A stretch of 16,398 nt of DNA. Origin: Bacillota bacterium (GTDB taxonomy: Bacteria > Bacillota > Sulfobacillia > RBS10-35 > JAJYVM01). This document shows positions 6,673 through 12,765 of this stretch, piece by piece. Numbering within the stretch: position 1 is the stretch's first letter; each line of letters begins with the position of its first letter. The stretch is taken from positions 1 through 16,398 of the forward strand of contig JAJYVM010000026.1 in the NCBI GenBank assembly GCA_021792015.1, read 5' to 3'. The notes under the pieces were generated by a model. The model was not told the origin of the DNA. It did not search any database and was given only the letters and a program-made list of their open reading frames with translations. Position numbers and translations under genes: made by a program.

Positions 6673-6780
6673 TTCGCCTCAAAGGGTTGGGGCAGCGCAA
6701 GCCGCCCAATCTTCTTCCCCCGCAGGCGAATGCGACGGTCCCGTCCGGCCCCCGGGCCGGAATCGCACGAGAAGGGGGAA
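6673..6780 (+). promoter_or_regulatory. Structured speD 5' leader with sequestered SD (candidate riboregulator)
   Basis: Several complementary segments stand out. TTCGCC (6673-6678) matches GGCGAA (6725-6730). A hairpin at 6687-6709 has the arms TTGGG and CCCAA and a GCAA (GNRA) tetraloop. TTCCCCC (6715-6721) matches GGGGGAA (6774-6780), which is the speD SD. TGCGA (6731-6735) matches TCGCA (6763-6767) and encloses TCCGGCC/GGCCGGA (6744-6750 with 6755-6761). The TTCGCC/GGCGAA and anti-SD/SD pairings interleave, so together they would make a pseudoknot that hides the SD. I do not recognise it as a named riboswitch class. Confidence 0.45.
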
Positions 6781-6787
6781 TTTTTAT

Positions 6788-7186
6788 TTGGCCGAGCAGC
6801 ACCTCACGCGGGGGCGCCACATCCTGTTCGACGTCTGGGGCGTCGATCCCGACCTTCTGAACGACGTGGCGCGCATGCGCGCCGCGATGCTTGACGCCGC
6901 CGACGCCGCCGGCGCCACCGTCGTGGATGATCGCTTCCACCGCTTCCCGGTCCAGGGCCTCTCCGGAGTCATCGTTCTCGCCGAGTCCCACATCTCCGTG
7001 CATACGTTTCCTGAGCACAACTACGCCGCCTTTGACGTCTTCACGTGCGGCTCGCACGTGGACCCCGAGGAGGCCTGCCGCCACCTGCTGCGCGAGCTGC
7101 ACGCCGAGCGCTGGTTCGTCCGCCGCGTGCTGCGCGGCATGGAGGACGGCATCGTCGAGCTGCAGGAGGCCGGGGCCGCCGGCTGA
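6788..7186 (+). CDS. speD: S-adenosylmethionine decarboxylase proenzyme
   Basis: The product is a 132-residue class 1B bacterial/archaeal AdoMetDC. It makes decarboxylated S-adenosylmethionine, the aminopropyl donor for spermidine synthesis, in the cytosol. The proenzyme cleaves itself at LAESHISVHTFPE: S67 would become the pyruvoyl group. H72 and C87 (in FDVFTCGS) correspond to the catalytic His and Cys of the family. Length and the N-terminal motif GRHILFDVWGVDPDLLND fit well. The TTG start at 6788 is supported by GAAGGGGGAA (6771-6780) at 9 bases. speD stands alone as a monocistron, with its own promoter and long leader upstream and a terminator downstream; no spermidine synthase gene is adjacent. 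Confidence 0.95.
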   Translation: MAEQHLTRGRHILFDVWGVDPDLLNDVARMRAAMLDAADAAGATVVDDRFHRFPVQGLSGVIVLAESHISVHTFPEHNYAAFDVFTCGSHVDPEEACRHLLRELHAERWFVRRVLRGMEDGIVELQEAGAAG

Positions 7187-7210
7187 ATTCCCCAAAGGCG
7201 CAGCTTGGGT

Positions 7211-7235
7211 CGGGCCCCCTGTGGGGGGCCCGTTT
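7211..7235 (+). terminator. Intrinsic terminator of speD
   Basis: CGGGCCCCC (7211-7219) and GGGGGCCCG (7224-7232) form a 9-bp perfect stem with loop TGTG, followed by TTT. It lies 25 bp after the speD stop and upstream of the arginine-operon promoter. Confidence 0.8.
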
Positions 7236-7250
7236 CATCCGCTCCTGTTG

Positions 7251-7279
7251 TTGCATAACTATGCATTAGGTGGTATACT
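7251..7279 (+). promoter_or_regulatory. Sigma-A promoter of the argJ operon
   Basis: TTGCAT (7251-7256) and TATACT (7274-7279) are spaced by 17 bases. Transcription would start near 7286, giving a leader of only about 20 bases that includes the SD GGAGGTG (7290-7296). Confidence 0.75.
7252..7265. promoter_or_regulatory. ARG-box-like operator (ArgR/AhrC site)
   Basis: TGCATA (7252-7257) and TATGCA (7260-7265) form a perfect 6-bp inverted repeat around AC. It fits the general ArgR box (TGAAT, four A/T bases, ATTCA) at most positions, with the symmetric change A to C and T to G that also occurs in some ARG boxes. It overlaps the -35 and the spacer of the argJ promoter, as expected for arginine repression. 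No argR gene is in the window, so the assignment rests on pattern and context. Confidence 0.55.
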
Positions 7280-7305
7280 CATGCGCATCGGAGGTGCGCG
7301 GCAGC

Positions 7306-8478
7306 TTGTGGAACCGCATTGCGGGCGGCGGCGTCACGTCGGCGCCAGGCTTCAGGGCCGCCTCGATCTCGGCGGGAATCCGCTACCAGGGGCGCGATGA
7401 CCTGGCCCTGGTGGTGGCGGACGGCCCGTGCGCGGTCGCCGGCGTCTTCACCAGCAACCGCGCGCAGGCCGCCCCGGTCATCCTCAGCCGGCAGCACGTG
7501 GCCGGCGGCACGGGCAGGGCCGTCGTCGTCAACGCGGGCTGCGCCAACTGCGGCACGGGAGCCGGCGGGCTGGAGGACGCCCGCGCCATGGCCGCCGCCG
7601 CCGGCAGGGCCCTCGACTGCCCGCCCGAGCAGGTGGTCGTCTGCTCCACCGGCACCATCGGCCCGCGCCTGCCGATGGACAGGGTGCTGCCCGCGATCGC
7701 CGGCGCGGCGGGCCGGTTGTCACGGGACGGCGCGGCCGTCGCGAAGGCCATCATGACGACCGACACCCGCTCGAAGGAGGCCGCGGCCAGCGACGGGCGC
7801 TTCACGATCGGCGGTATGTGCAAGGGGGTCGGCATGATCCATCCCAACATGGCGACCATGCTGGCCTTTGTCACCAGCGACGCGGCGGTGCCGGCACAGG
7901 CCCTGCGGCCCATCGTCAAGCGGGTCGCGGACCGCACCTTCAACATGGTGACCGTCGACGGCGACGAGAGCACCAACGACACCTTCGTGGTGATGTGCGG
8001 CGGCAAGGCCGGCACCCCGGACCTGGACGCGTTCGAGGCCGGCCTCACCATGGTCTGCACGGACCTGGCCAAGCAGATGGCCGCCGACGGCGAGGGCGCG
8101 ACGCGCCTGCTCGAGGTGGTGGTGGCTGGCGCCGCGAGCGAGGCCGATGCCAGGAAGGCCGCGCGTGCGGTCACTGCAAGCAGCCTGGTCAAGACGGCGG
8201 TATTTGGCAAGGACGCCAACTGGGGAAGGATCCTGTGCGCCATCGGGTACTCGGGGGCGGAATTCAACGTCGAGGACGTCGATCTTGCGGTTGGCGACAT
8301 CCCTGTCGCGGCCAAGGGCGTTGAGGTGCCCTTTGACGAGGGTGCCGTGTCGGCCGCCCTGGGCGGCGACGTCGTTCGCTTCGACATCCGGCTTGGACGT
8401 GGCCCCGGCAGGGCCACGTCCTGGGGCTGCGACCTCAGCTACGACTACGTGAAGATCAACGGGTCCTACCGGACGTGA
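7306..8478 (+). CDS. argJ: Glutamate N-acetyltransferase / ornithine acetyltransferase (ArgJ)
   Basis: The product is a 390-residue ArgJ. It transfers acetyl from N-acetylornithine to glutamate, closing the acetyl cycle of arginine synthesis; some family members also use acetyl-CoA. The precursor cleaves itself before the nucleophile threonine in HPNMATMLAF (T184 with the start used here), giving alpha and beta chains. Other family motifs are AGVFTSNRAQAAPV, VVVNAGCANCGTG, STGTIGPRLPMD, VTVDGDESTNDTF and GKDANWGRILCAIGYSG. I chose TTG 7306 because GGAGGTG lies 9 bases upstream and an earlier in-frame codon (7270) would overlap the promoter -10. This is the first gene of the argJ-GNAT-argB-argD operon, and its stop overlaps the next start (GTGA). 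Confidence 0.95.
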   Translation: MWNRIAGGGVTSAPGFRAASISAGIRYQGRDDLALVVADGPCAVAGVFTSNRAQAAPVILSRQHVAGGTGRAVVVNAGCANCGTGAGGLEDARAMAAAAGRALDCPPEQVVVCSTGTIGPRLPMDRVLPAIAGAAGRLSRDGAAVAKAIMTTDTRSKEAAASDGRFTIGGMCKGVGMIHPNMATMLAFVTSDAAVPAQALRPIVKRVADRTFNMVTVDGDESTNDTFVVMCGGKAGTPDLDAFEAGLTMVCTDLAKQMAADGEGATRLLEVVVAGAASEADARKAARAVTASSLVKTAVFGKDANWGRILCAIGYSGAEFNVEDVDLAVGDIPVAAKGVEVPFDEGAVSAALGGDVVRFDIRLGRGPGRATSWGCDLSYDYVKINGSYRT

Positions 8479-8903
8479 CCCAGGCCGCGTGCGAGGTGCG
8501 GGTGCGGGACGACGCGCCGCCGACCGGCGAGGAGCTGGCGGCGCTGCGTGCCGCGGCCGGCTGGTCGAGCTATCCCGCCGAGGATATGGCCAAGTCGGTC
8601 ACGGTCGGGCGCTGGGTGACCGCGCGCCTCGGCGACGGCAGGCTGGTCGGCACGGGCCGCTGCATGAGCGACGGCGTGCTGTACGCGAGCATATGGGACA
8701 TGGTGGTGCTGCCCGGCTACCAGCGGCGGGGCATCGGCCGCCGCATCTTCGAGGAGCTGCTCCGGCCCCTTGGCGGGCACAGCCTGGTCGCGCTGGTGGC
8801 GACCCCGGCCGGGCAGCCGCTGTACCGGCAGTATGGATTCGCGCCCGAGAGCCGCGGAAGCCAGGCCCTGCTCTGGAGGCCAAAGGTCTATGACCGTCGT
8901 TAA
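8475..8903 (+). CDS. GNAT-family N-acetyltransferase within the arginine operon
   Basis: The product has 142 residues and one GNAT domain. The acetyl-CoA pyrophosphate loop is QRRGIGRR (Q83-R90), preceded by the beta strand ASIWDMVVLPGYQ and followed by the C-terminal family motif PLYRQYGF. The run SIWDMVV-PGYQ-GIG resembles the subgroup of the plant chloroplast/cyanobacterial NSI (SNAT) acetyltransferases, from memory of that family. The start GTG 8475 overlaps the argJ stop by 4 bp, and the end overlaps argB by 14 bp, so it is tightly coupled to arginine genes. It may be a short N-acetylglutamate synthase that primes the acetyl cycle, or a protein or amine acetyltransferase; the first is inferred from context only. 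Confidence 0.85.
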   Translation: MTQAACEVRVRDDAPPTGEELAALRAAAGWSSYPAEDMAKSVTVGRWVTARLGDGRLVGTGRCMSDGVLYASIWDMVVLPGYQRRGIGRRIFEELLRPLGGHSLVALVATPAGQPLYRQYGFAPESRGSQALLWRPKVYDRR

Positions 8904-9642
8904 GATTGGCGGCGCGGCCCTCCAGGGCCGCGCCGATCCGGCAATCACCGACATCGCTTCCCTCGCGGGCCACCGGCTGCTGGTGGTCCATGGCGGCGGG
9001 CCGGAGATCACGGCCTGGTCCAAGCGCGTGGGCATCGAGACGCAATTCGTGGACGGCCGCCGCGTCACGGATCCGGATACGGCCGACGTGGCCGAGATGG
9101 TGTTGGCGGGCCGGGTGGGTCGCGCCTTGGCCCATGCGCTGACCGCCATGGGTAGCCCCGCCGTCTCCCTCTGCGGCAAGGATGCGGGCCTGTTCACGGC
9201 TGAGCCCCTGGATCCGGCGCTCGGGCAGGTCGGCCGCGTGGGCGCGGTGAACCCCACGGTGTTGGAGGCCATGTGGTCGGCGGGGATCGTGCCCGTGGTG
9301 GCGCCCATCGGTCCGGGTCCGCATGGGCGCACGTTCAACATCAATGGCGACGATGCCGCCGCGGATTTGGCCGTCGCCCTGGGCGCCGATGCGCTGGTCT
9401 TGGCAAGCGACGTGCCCGGTGTGCTGGTCGACGGCCGGGCGCTGCCGCACTGCACGGCCCAGGACACCCACCGCCTGATCGCCGCCGGCGTGATCAAGGG
9501 CGGCATGGTGCCGAAGGTGCAGGCCTGCCTGCGGGCGCTGGCCGGGGGCGTGCGTCACGCGACCATCGTGGACGGGAGCGTGCCCGGCGCGGTCGCCGCG
9601 GCCGTGGTTGGCGACGCAATCGGCACGAAATTCGTCGCTTAG
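8890..9642 (+). CDS. argB: Acetylglutamate kinase
   Basis: The product is a 250-residue amino-acid kinase that phosphorylates N-acetylglutamate, the second step of arginine synthesis. N-terminal VVKIGGAAL supplies the ATP-phosphate lysine (K5), followed by the glycine loop LVVHGGGPEI. FVDGRRVTDPDTADVAEMVLAG is the substrate-binding motif of ArgB rather than of LysZ (LysW-aminoadipate kinase). Later motifs are FNINGDDAAADLAVALGADA, LASDVPGVL and the ATP-binding KGGMVPKV. At 250 residues it is at the short end for ArgB and lacks the N-terminal helix found in arginine-inhibited enzymes, so feedback inhibition by arginine is less likely (family knowledge). ATG 8890 lies inside the end of the GNAT gene, with GGAGG 10 bases upstream. 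Confidence 0.93.
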   Translation: MTVVKIGGAALQGRADPAITDIASLAGHRLLVVHGGGPEITAWSKRVGIETQFVDGRRVTDPDTADVAEMVLAGRVGRALAHALTAMGSPAVSLCGKDAGLFTAEPLDPALGQVGRVGAVNPTVLEAMWSAGIVPVVAPIGPGPHGRTFNINGDDAAADLAVALGADALVLASDVPGVLVDGRALPHCTAQDTHRLIAAGVIKGGMVPKVQACLRALAGGVRHATIVDGSVPGAVAAAVVGDAIGTKFVA

Positions 9643-9648
9643 GGGGCG

Positions 9649-10860
9649 ATGGCAATCGCTGACGCGATCGCCGATGACAGGGCCTATGTGATGCAGAACT
9701 ATGGGCGGGCGCCGATGGTGCTCGCCCGCGGCGAGGGCGCCTACGTCTGGGACACGGAGGGCAGGCGCTACCTCGACTGCCTGGCGGGGATCGGCGTGAT
9801 GAACGTCGGCCACGCCCATCCGGCCGTCGCGGCGGCTGTCCGCGAGCAGATCGGCCAGATCGCCCACACCAGCAACCTCTACTACAACGAGACGCAGCCG
9901 GCCCTCGGCCGGCGGCTGGTGAGCCTCAGCTTCCCGGGCCGCGCCTTCTTCTGCAACAGCGGCACGGAGGCCAACGAGGCCGCCATCAAGCTGGCGCGGA
10001 AGCGCCACGCGAAAGCGGGGCGCCCTGACCGGTACGAGGTCATTTCCTTTACCGGCAGCTTTCACGGTCGGACGTACGGCTCGTTGGCTGCTACGGCGGA
10101 GGTCCACTACCAAGAGGGCTTTGGGCCCATGCCGGAAGGCTTCCGGGTGCTGCCTTTCAATGATCTCGACGCGGTGCGGGCGGCGGTCGGCCCCCAGACG
10201 GCCGCCATCATCGTGGAGCCCGTTCAGGGCGAGGGCGGCGTCAATCCGGCCGACCCCGCCTTTCTGCGCGGCCTCCGCGACCTCGCGGACCAACATGACA
10301 TCTGCCTGATCTTCGACGAGGTGCAGTGCGGCATGGGGCGCACGGGCCGGATGTTCGCCCACCAGAAGTACGGCGTGCTGCCCGACGTCATGACCCTCGC
10401 CAAGGCCCTTGGCGGTGGTTTGCCGATTGGGGCCGTCATCGGCCGCGGCGAGTGGGGCGACGTCCTGTCACCCGGCGATCACGGCACCACCTTCGGCGGC
10501 GGGCCGCTCGTCTGCGCGGCCGCGCTTGCCACGCTGGACGTGCTGGAGGGCGAGAACCTGCCCGAGCGGGCCGAGCGCGTCGGCAACGTGCTGGTCGAGG
10601 CGCTGAAGAAGGCGCTGGCGGGTCTGGACGCCGTCAAGGAGATTCGCGCCTCCGGCCTGATGGTCGGCATCGAGCTCACATTCCCCGGGCGCGACCTGGT
10701 CGAGCAGGCGCGCCAGAAGGGCCTCTTGATCAACTGCACGGCGGGCTCCGTGATCCGGCTGCTGCCGCCGCTGGTGCTGACGGAGGCCCAGGCATCTGAG
10801 GCGGCCGCCATCGTGGGGGACGTGGTCGCGACGGCGGCGAAGGCGCGGCTGAGCGCGTGA
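9649..10860 (+). CDS. argD: Acetylornithine aminotransferase
   Basis: The product is a 403-residue class III PLP enzyme that converts N-acetylglutamate semialdehyde and glutamate to N-acetylornithine. The N-terminus YVMQNYGRAPMVLARGEGAYVWD is typical of ArgD. The phosphate-binding motif is FFCNSGTEANEAAIKLAR, SFTGSFHGRTYGSLAATA follows, the cofactor aspartate lies in LIFDEVQCGMGRTG, and K252 in TLAKALGGGLPIGA forms the aldimine. It begins 6 bases after the argB stop. AGGGGG at 9641-9646 is only 2 bases from ATG 9649, so the start is slightly uncertain, but the conserved N-terminus supports it. It is the last gene of the operon; no terminator hairpin was seen directly after it, where the repeat begins. 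Confidence 0.95.
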   Translation: MAIADAIADDRAYVMQNYGRAPMVLARGEGAYVWDTEGRRYLDCLAGIGVMNVGHAHPAVAAAVREQIGQIAHTSNLYYNETQPALGRRLVSLSFPGRAFFCNSGTEANEAAIKLARKRHAKAGRPDRYEVISFTGSFHGRTYGSLAATAEVHYQEGFGPMPEGFRVLPFNDLDAVRAAVGPQTAAIIVEPVQGEGGVNPADPAFLRGLRDLADQHDICLIFDEVQCGMGRTGRMFAHQKYGVLPDVMTLAKALGGGLPIGAVIGRGEWGDVLSPGDHGTTFGGGPLVCAAALATLDVLEGENLPERAERVGNVLVEALKKALAGLDAVKEIRASGLMVGIELTFPGRDLVEQARQKGLLINCTAGSVIRLLPPLVLTEAQASEAAAIVGDVVATAAKARLSA

Positions 10861-10873
10861 TTGGTCGCGCCAC

Positions 10874-10927
10874 GGATTGCATCACGCAAACCTGCCGCCA
10901 TCCCTGGCTCCGGGCGTGGCGCGGCAC
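10874..10927. repeat. Third copy of the dispersed intergenic repeat
   Basis: It begins with the same 15 bases, GGATTGCATCACGCA, as 932-946, and continues with CCTGCCGCC, TGGCTCCGG and GCGGCACAA in the order seen in the copies near 1 kb. A further match, TGGCGCGCCT, lies downstream (10967-10976, compared with 1007-1016). Like the first copy, it begins within 20-35 bases of a stop codon and sits just upstream of the next gene. Confidence 0.7.
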
Positions 10928-10954
10928 AACCTGGCAGCCTGGCTCGGATTTGAC

Positions 10955-10984
10955 GGAGTAAGCCGCTGGCGCGCCTCCATACTA
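10955..10984 (+). promoter_or_regulatory. Forespore sigma-G-type promoter of the SASP gene
   Basis: CATACTA (10978-10984) fits the sigma-G -10 consensus CATNHTA exactly. GGAGTA (10955-10960), 17 bases upstream, partly matches the -35 (GYATR). Start of transcription would be near 10991, giving a leader of about 26 bases with a strong SD. Confidence 0.55.
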
Positions 10985-11016
10985 CGAACGACACGTTCGG
11001 GTAGGAGGTGGACGTC

Positions 11017-11241
11017 ATGGCTCAGGGTTCGCAGAGCAACCGCGCACTGGTTCGCGGTGCCGAGCAGGCGCTCGACCAGCTCAAGTACGAGGTTGCGCAC
11101 GAGATCGGGGTCAACCCGCCCCAGGACGGGTACTGGGGCGAGCTGCCGGCGCGGCAGTGCGGCGCGGTCGGCGGTCACATGGTTCGCCGCATGATCGAGC
11201 AGGCCGAGCAGAATCTGGCCGGCCGCACCTTCACGCGCTAA
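11017..11241 (+). CDS. Alpha/beta-type small acid-soluble spore protein
   Basis: The 74-residue protein coats forespore DNA, holding it in A-form and shielding it from UV and heat, and is degraded by the GPR protease at germination. The GPR cleavage site is KYEVAHEIGV, with the cut after E25. The second signature is GAVGGHMVRRMIEQAEQNL, matching the family GxxGGxMVKRLIxxAE pattern. The length is normal for the family. ATG 11017 is preceded by AGGAGGTG (11003-11010) at 6 bases; GTG 11008 is in frame but overlaps the SD. It is a single gene with a sigma-G-type promoter and GC hairpins downstream. It establishes that the organism makes, or descends from makers of, endospores. Confidence 0.95.
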   Translation: MAQGSQSNRALVRGAEQALDQLKYEVAHEIGVNPPQDGYWGELPARQCGAVGGHMVRRMIEQAEQNLAGRTFTR

Positions 11242-11268
11242 GCTCCGCGGGTGCTGCACGTTCCCTGC

Positions 11269-11299
11269 GCCGCCCCACCGGTTCGTCCGGGGGGGCGGC
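11269..11299 (+). terminator. Hairpin after the SASP gene
   Basis: GCCGCCCC (11269-11276) pairs with GGGGCGGC (11292-11299), with an inner CCGG/CCGG. It lies 27 bp after the SASP stop. It lacks a T-tract, so its role as terminator is probable rather than certain. A second hairpin, GCGGGAG/CTCCCGC, follows at 11321-11339. Confidence 0.5.
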
Positions 11300-11510
11300 T
11301 GCGCATCCGGTGGGTGCGGTGCGGGAGAGCGGCTCCCGCCACGCCGACCCATCCTGGCGGCCCGGGCCACCTTCGCCTCCACCGCTCCCGCGGCCCCGGC
11401 TCCCATCATCCTGACCCCCAGCGTGGCCAATTTCGGCGTATGCTGGCGGTGGATGGCGCCGGTGCCAAGCCCCTGCCGGCTGTGGACCGGCCGCGAGGGA
11501 GGTGGCCCGC

Positions 11511-11822
11511 ATGGCTGAGATTCACCGTGGGGGACAGCCTCGCAGCGGGGATGGCGAGGAGACCCAGTTCACGCGCATCCTGCCCGGCAAGAGCGACCGC
11601 CAGCCGTCGCCGCACGACGTCCTGCTGGCCGTGCACAGGGCCCTGCAGGAGAAGGGGTACGACCCGATCCGCCAGATCGCCCACTACCTGCTTTCGGGAG
11701 AGCCGGCGTACATCACCGCCCACCAGGGTGCGCGCAGCCTGATCACGCGCTGCGAGCGCGACGAGATCCTGGAGGAGTTGGTCGGGTTCTACGTCTCGCA
11801 CCTGGTGGAACGGCGGGTATAG
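11511..11822 (+). CDS. ireB: IreB-family regulatory phosphoprotein (UPF0297/DUF965)
   Basis: The product has 103 residues. Residues about 34-100 match the IreB/YrzL family: VLLAVHRALQEKGYDPIRQIAHYLLSGEPAYIT, then ARSLITRCERDEILEELVGFYVS. In Enterococcus, IreB is phosphorylated on N-terminal threonines by the Ser/Thr kinase IreK and affects cephalosporin resistance. EETQF (T18) aligns with the corresponding EETVRF-like segment there. The N-terminus is about 15 residues longer than usual. ATG 11511 is placed 7 bases after a GGGAGGTGG SD; GTG 11502 lies in that SD. In many Bacillota the gene sits between alaS and ruvX; here it stands alone between a SASP gene and spoVT and ends in its own terminator. 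Confidence 0.88.
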   Translation: MAEIHRGGQPRSGDGEETQFTRILPGKSDRQPSPHDVLLAVHRALQEKGYDPIRQIAHYLLSGEPAYITAHQGARSLITRCERDEILEELVGFYVSHLVERRV

Positions 11823-11905
11823 GCCGACGCCGCCGCGGGCACGATTTGTGTTGCGAGACCGAACGGTCGTGGGCGGAAACGAACCGAACCGCGAGGTCTC
11901 CGGAT

Positions 11906-11933
11906 GGGCTGGTCCTATGGACCAGCCCTTTTT
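11906..11933 (+). terminator. Intrinsic terminator after ireB
   Basis: GGGCTGGTCC (11906-11915) and GGACCAGCCC (11919-11928) form a perfect 10-bp stem with a TAT loop, followed by five T residues. This is the clearest terminator in the window. An outer GAGACC/GGTCTC pairing (11855-11860 with 11895-11900) lies just upstream. Confidence 0.92.
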
Positions 11934-11976
11934 CCCTGAGCCCCATGCCGGAGATCCGGTCCCCGGGGTGCCGCTC

Positions 11977-12007
11977 GCATGAAGGTCAGCACGGAGACGC
12001 CATACTA
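11977..12007 (+). promoter_or_regulatory. Forespore sigma-G-type promoter of spoVT
   Basis: CATACTA (12001-12007) lies inside the 11-mer CCATACTACGA, which is also present in the SASP promoter. GCATG (11977-11981) matches the sigma-G -35 pattern GYATR, but with a slightly long 19-base spacer. spoVT is a sigma-G gene in Bacillus subtilis, which fits. The leader to ATG 12162 would be about 148 bases. Confidence 0.5.
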
Positions 12008-12052
12008 CGACCAGCACCGCCAACGGTCCCACCGGCGCGGATTCTGGCGGAT

Positions 12053-12098
12053 GACGCGCCAGGCGCGCGTCGGGCCCGGAGCCGAGGGAGGCTCCGGG
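12053..12098 (+). other. Hairpins in the spoVT leader
   Basis: GACGCG (12053-12058) pairs with CGCGTC (12066-12071). CCCGGAGCC (12075-12083) pairs with GGCTCCGGG (12090-12098), a 9-bp perfect stem with a 6-base loop. Both lie between the presumed transcription start and the SD (12144-12150). They might attenuate expression or stabilise the RNA. No T-run follows, so it is not a typical terminator. Confidence 0.45.
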
Positions 12099-12161
12099 GC
12101 CGGGGTTGGCTCCGCGCGCAGCAGGCGGACCGGGGCGGGGCGTGGAGGGGTGGGACCGCCC

Positions 12162-12716
12162 ATGAAGGCGACCGGCATCGTGCGCCGCATCGACGATCTC
12201 GGCCGGATTGTGATCCCCATCGAGATCCGGCGCGACATGAACATCCGTGACGGCGACCCCCTGGAGATCTTCGTCGACAAAAACGGCGAGGTCATCCTGA
12301 AGAAGTACTCGGCCATCGCCGACCTGGGCTCGTTCGCGCAGGGGATCGTGAACGCGCTGCACGAGAGCACCGGCCTGCTGGCCCTGCTGACCGACCGCGA
12401 CGCGGTCGTGACCCTGGCCGGCGCCGCGGAGCGGGAGTTCGTCGGCCGCCGCGTGGGGACCGCGGTGTACCGGGCGATGGACAACCGCGAGACCGTCGTC
12501 TTCACGGCCCGCGAGCACACGCAGCCCGGAAGCGTGATCGCCGAGGGCGGCGATTCCGCCTTCACCTCCGAGGTCATCGCCCCCATTGTCGTCGGCGGCG
12601 ACCCCGTGGGGACGGTCGTCCTGGCCACGACCGACGCCGGCAAGAGCGTGGGCGAGCTCGAGACCAAGCTCACCCAGTCCGCGGCCGGCTTCCTGGCCCG
12701 CCACATGGAGGAGTAG
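12162..12716 (+). CDS. spoVT: Stage V sporulation transcription factor SpoVT
   Basis: The product is a 184-residue AbrB-family DNA-binding regulator active in the forespore. It adjusts the sigma-G regulon, including SASP genes. The N-terminal swapped-hairpin AbrB domain (residues 1-50) is MKATGIVRRIDDLGRIVIPIEIRR then GDPLEIFVDKNGEVILKKYS, the classic SpoVT/AbrB series. Residues about 55-184 form a GAF-like ligand domain ending in ELETKLTQSAAGFLARHMEE. The length is close to Bacillus SpoVT (178). ATG 12162 follows GGAGGGG (12144-12150) at 11 bases; the open frame further upstream is leader. The SASP gene 1 kb upstream is a plausible target. The next gene starts 49 bp after the stop and may be cotranscribed. 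Confidence 0.95.
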   Translation: MKATGIVRRIDDLGRIVIPIEIRRDMNIRDGDPLEIFVDKNGEVILKKYSAIADLGSFAQGIVNALHESTGLLALLTDRDAVVTLAGAAEREFVGRRVGTAVYRAMDNRETVVFTAREHTQPGSVIAEGGDSAFTSEVIAPIVVGGDPVGTVVLATTDAGKSVGELETKLTQSAAGFLARHMEE

Positions 12717-12765
12717 GGGTGCGGGCGCCCGCCGCCGAAATCGGGAGGCGGGAGGGAAGCCCGCG

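Noticed and set aside
6040..6894. Long open frame across the lipoprotein tail, the hairpin region and the speD promoter
   Set aside because: It is Pro/Arg/Gly low-complexity, crosses a real promoter and the start of speD in another frame, and has no SD; it is open because stop codons are rare in such GC-rich DNA.
10949..10983. Sigma-A promoter for the SASP gene (TTGACG with CATACT)
   Set aside because: The spacing is 22 bases, too long for sigma-A; the sigma-G reading has correct spacing and fits the gene.
11845..11933. T-box riboswitch before spoVT
   Set aside because: GAACCGCG followed by a terminator recalls the T-box core, but only about 80 bases separate it from ireB, leaving no room for stem I and a specifier loop, and the downstream gene is not an amino-acid gene.
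11979..12161. Upstream in-frame extension of spoVT
   Set aside because: The extra 61 residues are Arg/Gly-rich, overlap the promoter and hairpins, and SpoVT proteins begin at MKATGIVRRIDDLG.
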